Assembly: GCA_025765595.1 (NCBI GenBank)
Contig: JAIVFH010000645.1
Span: 1 to 11,588 of the forward strand
Origin: Obelidium mucronatum
Taxonomy: Eukaryota > Chytridiomycota > Chytridiomycetes > Chytridiales > Chytriomycetaceae
Direction: 5' to 3'
Length of the DNA: 11,588 nucleotides
The notes beneath the pieces were generated by a model. That model worked only from the letters and a program-made list of their open reading frames with translations. It ran no database searches and was not told the DNA's origin. The translations under genes and the position numbers were made by a program. Each line of letters starts with the position of its first letter. The stretch's first letter is position 1. Of the stretch, positions 8,716 to 11,588 are shown piece after piece.

Positions 8716-9397
8716 GGGCGGGGGTTGCGCAGGTACTTTTGGACACACATTTTCCATCACAATTGGACCAAATTTGATGGATTGTATGATTCCTTCCATT
8801 TAGAATCAAGGAATCTATTCTCCCATTACACATGTCGCTTATTTCGAGACCGTGATTATTCCATGCCATTCTGTCGACTGCACCATTCGTTACGGCTTCC
8901 ATTAATTCATGCGATGAGCTCTGTTGAATACTTGCAAGGACGCTGTTGCCTCGGCAAGAGGATGTTGAAGTGAATGGAAGGACAGCATAAATGATTCTGT
9001 TGTTGCTGTTGAGATCAAAAGTGGATCCATGGAGAGCGCATCCACCAGTGACATGATCGATCTCTGGACCCAAATGAACAGGATAATAAGTGTTTTCGTT
9101 TGGAGTAATGACCCTTGCTGTCGCGAGAGACTGAAGGTATTGAGCAATGTTCAAGTTGGACGTGTACCGTGGAGAAGAATGTGTGATCGGAACACCCAAG
9201 GAACCTCTCCTGATCTGCTGTGTGGGGGTATCGTACTGTTGCAGGACGTCAAAGTAGGTGGACGCCACGACATCCGCATAGAATGAGTTCAGCTCTTGCT
9301 GGAAGGGGTGGCTTCCGTAGTAGATTGGAACCACTTGCACGCTCTGGATGACTGGTCCGTTGTCTGTGGAGTACAGCAGCCTGTTCACGCTGGCCAT
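8711..9397 (-). CDS. EXORDIUM-like / phosphate-induced protein 1 family protein
   Basis: Seen: an uninterrupted 228-aa frame, intronless among intron-rich neighbours. Early beta-strand-like text IQSVQVVPIYYGSHPFQQEL matches the start of the EXO core domain. Later come a histidine motif SSHELMEAVTNG (His163, Glu164, Glu167), then GLEISDMCNG (Glu185, Asp188) and IWSNCDGKCV. The HE..E and E..D.C arrangement is characteristic of EXO/Phi-1 proteins and could bind metal; enzymatic activity is not established. Six cysteines (120, 148, 190, 213, 217, 223) suggest disulfides and export. Yet there is no signal peptide: the protein starts MASVNRLLYSTDNGP. In plants the family is extracellular and growth-related; the role in this organism is unknown. 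The start codon is 21 bp from the divergent HMG-D start. Lack of introns and isolation inside a paralogue array suggest a late arrival by transfer or retroposition; this is inference. Confidence 0.78.
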   Translation of the reverse strand: MASVNRLLYSTDNGPVIQSVQVVPIYYGSHPFQQELNSFYADVVASTYFDVLQQYDTPTQQIRRGSLGVPITHSSPRYTSNLNIAQYLQSLATARVITPNENTYYPVHLGPEIDHVTGGCALHGSTFDLNSNNRIIYAVLPFTSTSSCRGNSVLASIQQSSSHELMEAVTNGAVDRMAWNNHGLEISDMCNGRIDSLILNGRNHTIHQIWSNCDGKCVSKSTCATPAQ

Positions 9398-9418
9398 GTT
9401 TTTGTTTTTTGTTTCTCG
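9398..9418. promoter_or_regulatory. 21-bp divergent spacer between two start codons
   Basis: Only 21 nt, almost entirely T and G (GTTTTTGTTTTTTGTTTCTC and one more G), separate the minus-strand ATG of the EXORDIUM-like gene from the plus-strand ATG of HMG-D. Any promoter for either gene must extend into the coding part or first intron of the other. Confidence 0.55.
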
Positions 9419-10665
9419 ATGTTGTTGCGCCGCTTCGTTACCCGCCGCCTGTCGACGCTGCCGCCGCCGCCCGTCGCTCTCCTCGCGCTGACCGCCGCCG
9501 GTGACTTTTCGTCCGCTTTTTCCTTACGAACTTTACGAACGCCTAACGAACTCCTTACAAACATTGTAAAACGAACGCCGAACCAAACCAGCGCGCGCCG
9601 CCGTCGCCAAGGACCGCCTCGCGCGCCTCCCCGCAGCGCCCGCCGTGCCGCCGCCGCGGAGCGCGCAGACAATCTTCAAGGCCGAAAAGCGCGACCTCGT
9701 CCGGAGCAGGCCGCACCTCAGAGACCTGCCCGAACACAAGCGGAATCCACTCGTGAAGAAAGAGTTGCAGACAATGTGGGAAGAAGCGTCGGAGGCCGAG
9801 AAGCAGGTTTCTTTCTTTCTTTTTCTTTTGTTGTTCATTCAGTTTGACAGTTGTGTTTTGTCAAAACCAAGCTGTACACTGCCAAGCAAATCGAGCGGCT
9901 TCACAAGTTCAAAGAGGCCCAATCGCTGCTAAAAACTCACAAGGCGATGGAATCGTGGATCAATCCTCCTGGAAAACTGGATCCAACTGAACCCAAACGC
10001 CCAGATTCCCCTTTTATCCTTTATGTGAAACATTGTAATGTCTTGATGCCGCAAGACACTGATCCAAAAAAGGTGTTGGAAACTTTTGATAGGATGCAGG
10101 ATGAGTGGAAATTGCTGCCCTTGGCTGCAAAGGAGGTGTGTTGAGCAGAGAGTGTTTCGTTGAAGTGTAACCGCCGAAGGCGGACGTACTGCTGCCGAAG
10201 GCAGTGTATTCTTTTTTCTTTCTCTTCATAACGTCTTCGACGTGCATTCTTCTTCAATTGTCTCCCTCTGATATCACACATCTGCAGGTTTTTTATCTTC
10301 AAGCCAAGAAACTCGAACTAGCTTACACAATTGAACTGATGAAACACAAACTTGTTGAGTTTCCTTCTTCTTTTTTTTTAAATATGTTATTCCTTGTTTT
10401 TTCTATCCATTTACACCTATTGTACCCCTTATTTATTTATTAGAACAAGGGAACAGACAGCAGTCGTCGCAAGTATTGGGAAAAGAAACTTGCTGAAGCT
10501 GAGCAGGAACAATGGCGGGCACAGGTGGTAGAAACATTTGGTCGAGAAAGGAAAATGATTCAGGAAAAGCTGGATAAGGCTTTATTGGAAAAGAGGAAAA
10601 AGAATGCCTCAAGGAAAACGACATCCAAAAACCATGCGAAACGCATGAAGTTGAAAAGGAAATAA
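9419..10665 (+). CDS. HMG-D: mitochondrial two-box HMG protein
   Basis: Seen: exons 9419-9500, 9637-9806, 9872-10135, 10288-10353 and 10444-10665 (introns 136, 65, 152 and 90 nt), 267 aa. MLLRRFVTRRLSTLPPPP is a strong mitochondrial presequence. Box 1 (about 32-107): PPPRSAQTIFKAEKRDLV, MWEEASEAEKQ, then LYTAKQIERLHKFKEAQ. Box 2 (about 126-194): PKRPDSPFILYVKHCNVL, DEWKLLPLAAKE, then FYLQAKKLELAYTIEL. The tail is a basic coiled-coil-like helix ending KRMKLKRK. Introns lie before helix 3 of each box and after helix 3 of box 2, as in HMG-C. Helix 3 of box 2 is in a 66-nt exon, as in HMG-B. Likely mtDNA packaging or transcription factor. Odd: exons 1-2 and parts of intron 1 are far more GC-rich than the rest, and intron 3 carries hairpins. 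The first acceptor (9636) is chosen by phase; others exist nearby. Confidence 0.83.
9526..9576 (+). repeat. ACGAAC repeats in HMG-D intron 1
   Basis: Four copies of ACGAAC occur at 9526, 9535, 9546 and 9571, with degenerate relatives between them (TACAAAC, CCGAACC). They lie in the 136-nt first intron, directly behind the 21-bp divergent spacer, so a regulatory role is possible but unproven. Confidence 0.6.
10171..10243 (+). repeat. Three short GC-rich hairpins in HMG-D intron 3
   Basis: Three perfect 13-nt inverted repeats with 5-bp stems and 3-nt loops: CCGCC-GAA-GGCGG (10171-10183), CTGCC-GAA-GGCAG (10192-10204) and ACGTC-TTC-GACGT (10231-10243). The third has a GAA loop when read on the minus strand. 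They sit in a 152-nt intron whose equivalents in HMG-A, B and C are 61-71 nt, suggesting an insertion of about 90 nt. Confidence 0.8.
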
Positions 10666-10666
10666 A
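10661..10666 (+). terminator. Poly(A) signal overlapping HMG-D stop
   Basis: AATAAA contains the TAA stop (10663-10665) and is followed by an A-rich stretch. The same arrangement is seen at HMG-A. Confidence 0.6.
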
Positions 10667-10922
10667 AAAAAATATATGGAAAGATTTCCACTGGAGATAA
10701 TTGAGCATGGATATTGTTTTGGACCCAGTTTGTTGATCCTGCACCGAATAATAACAGCTTTCTCGTTAAGTTCTTTAAACTGTGCCACAAAATTCATGTT
10801 TACTGCAAATAAAGAACCAAAAAGAAAAATAAAATGAAAAGAAAGATATAAGATTAAAAAAAACAACGGAAAGATACAGATATTAAACTTCTAAAAATCA
10901 TAATCACGCGTTCGACCTGTGT
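10666..10922. other. AT-rich convergent 3' intergenic spacer
   Basis: This spacer lies between the 3' ends of HMG-D (plus) and the SR-like gene (minus). It is AT-rich, with A-rich stretches on the plus strand near 10815-10865. A minus-strand ATG at 10797 opens a frame (MNFVAQFKELNEKAVIIRC) that runs antisense into the last HMG-D exon; it has no recognised relatives and is not annotated as a gene. No RNA gene was recognised. Confidence 0.5.
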
Positions 10923-11588
10923 TTAGTGAAAGGCGGTTAGATGGTTATAATGGAAAATATGTTTGCGTAACTGAATGAAGGACTCTTTGCTCGCGGAGAA
11001 GACAGACTGTAAGTCCGTCACCACCTGATATGGATTTCGGGGTTTTGGGCTGGCACCGCCCTGTATTGTTTTGATTTAGGGGAAGCAATGGCTGAACAGT
11101 GGATAATAATACGTGAGTAATTAAGTTCCCAAGGTAGGTCGGAGTCAATTCCTTTGCTGCGATGTTTTGATAGAGAACGTGAATCTAAAAAAAAACTCAG
11201 CTAAAGATATACCGGCTTTCAAGTATTGCAATTACCGTCATCGTCGTCTCGTCGTCGACTTTTCGAACTGCGGCGATCCTTCTTTTCCACCAGAGACTCT
11301 TCACTACTCTCGGCTTTTTTGTAACTGCCTCGGCGAGAATGGCTTTTCTTCTCCTTGTGGTCATCTTCATCATCGCTTCCACGCTTGCTTGTGCTTTTCT
11401 CCTTTTATCCTTTTCGTCATCGCTTCCGTGGTCACTTCCGCCCTTCTTTTTGCTAGAACTACGTCGATGTCCATCTTTTCGTCGTCACTACCCTTCTTTT
11501 TGCTTGAGCTACGCTTGTGACTTCCCCTCTCATCATCGCTTCCTCCCTTATCCTTCTTTTTACTGGAGCTTCGTTTGTGATGATCCTT
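10923..11588 (-). CDS. SR-like charged low-complexity protein (5' partial, frame interrupted)
   Basis: Seen: the minus strand from 11588 encodes repeats of the type HKRSSSKKK followed by GSDDE, then later DDHKEKKSHSRRGSYKK and KKDRRSSKSRRRDDDD. These texts are in three different frames. The switches fall near 11474-11480 (one G fewer than in a sister repeat) and near 11395-11398 (an A-run). After a donor at 11235 (51-nt intron) come probable exons 11184-11113 and 11024-10923. In one frame these end KELTPTYLGNLITH plus VVTDLQSVFSASKESFIQL and a TAA at 10925-10923; in another the SR-like text continues (SRSLSKHRSKGIDSDLPW). The true C-terminal frame is unresolved. Lys/Ser/Arg/Asp-rich proteins of this kind are often nuclear RNA-processing factors, but no domain is visible. 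The start is beyond the window. It could be an intact gene with assembly indels or a decaying copy. Confidence 0.5.
11441..11588 (-). repeat. Degenerate coding repeats of about 50-60 bp
   Basis: Three imperfect units each begin on the plus strand with CTTCTTTTT followed by a GCT/ACT-rich block, starting near 11441, 11491 and 11551. On the minus strand each encodes a [HKR]-R-S-S-S-K-K-K block plus a short acidic stretch. The array continues past the window edge. Confidence 0.65.

Noticed and set aside
8716..9397. EXORDIUM-like protein as a zinc metalloprotease because of its HE..E motif
   Set aside because: The HExxH signature is absent (HELME); the surrounding motifs fit the EXO/Phi-1 family better, so no protease activity is claimed.
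9296..9847. Plus-strand 183-aa frame covering the HMG-D 5' end
   Set aside because: It begins antisense to the EXORDIUM-like gene and reads through HMG-D intron 1 into a wrong frame; only its part at 9419-9500 is real exon.
10609..10797. Minus-strand 62-aa frame starting at 10797
   Set aside because: It runs antisense through the coding last exon of HMG-D, has no recognisable domain and no clear promoter; it is probably chance.
11167..11520. Plus-strand 117-aa frame with hydrophobic segments
   Set aside because: It is antisense to the Lys/Ser-rich repeats; its Phe/Leu/Ser composition is what the complement of AAG/AGC-rich coding DNA gives.

Overview
This is nuclear DNA from a eukaryote with a very compact, intron-rich genome. 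Nearly every gene is broken by short GT-AG introns, mostly 49-90 nt, often with a CTAAT/CTGAT-like branch motif, while intergenic spaces are commonly only 20-80 bp. A fungus-like organism fits best. The LRR plus beta-propeller secreted proteins and the genome style suggest an early-diverging (chytrid-like) fungus, but that placement is inference. No rRNA, tRNA, CRISPR array or transposase was recognised.

Layout: (1) 1-2971, minus strand: two tandem paralogues encoding a Cys-capped leucine-rich-repeat head and a PLL-like beta-propeller. Their middle exons are identical in length (69 and 104 nt) and phase. The second copy runs off the left edge and has no recognisable first exon. (2) 2995-4310, minus: a complete six-exon mitochondrial 3-hydroxyisobutyrate dehydrogenase (330 aa, valine catabolism) with an 11-nt microexon. 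(3) 4311-4589: a divergent promoter region. (4) 4590-10665: four plus-strand paralogues (called HMG-A, B, C and D here) encoding mitochondrially targeted HMG-box proteins of the TFAM/Abf2 type. Introns sit at equivalent places before and after helix 3 of the last HMG box. (5) 8711-9397, minus: one intronless EXORDIUM-like (phosphate-induced protein 1 family) gene wedged between HMG-C and HMG-D, with only 21 bp separating it from HMG-D. (6) 10923-11588, minus: the 3' part of a Lys/Ser/Arg/Asp-rich, SR-like protein whose reading frame is interrupted twice at homopolymer-like spots.

Most proteins in the middle of the window carry N-terminal arginine/serine-rich presequences, so the divergent 4311-4589 promoter may co-express two mitochondrial proteins. 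The HMG array is the most notable system: fungi usually have one mitochondrial HMG packaging protein, and here four divergent versions lie side by side. In at least four genes the AATAAA poly(A) signal overlaps or abuts the stop codon, as expected under strong compaction. All splice models are manual readings; no transcripts or database searches were available.
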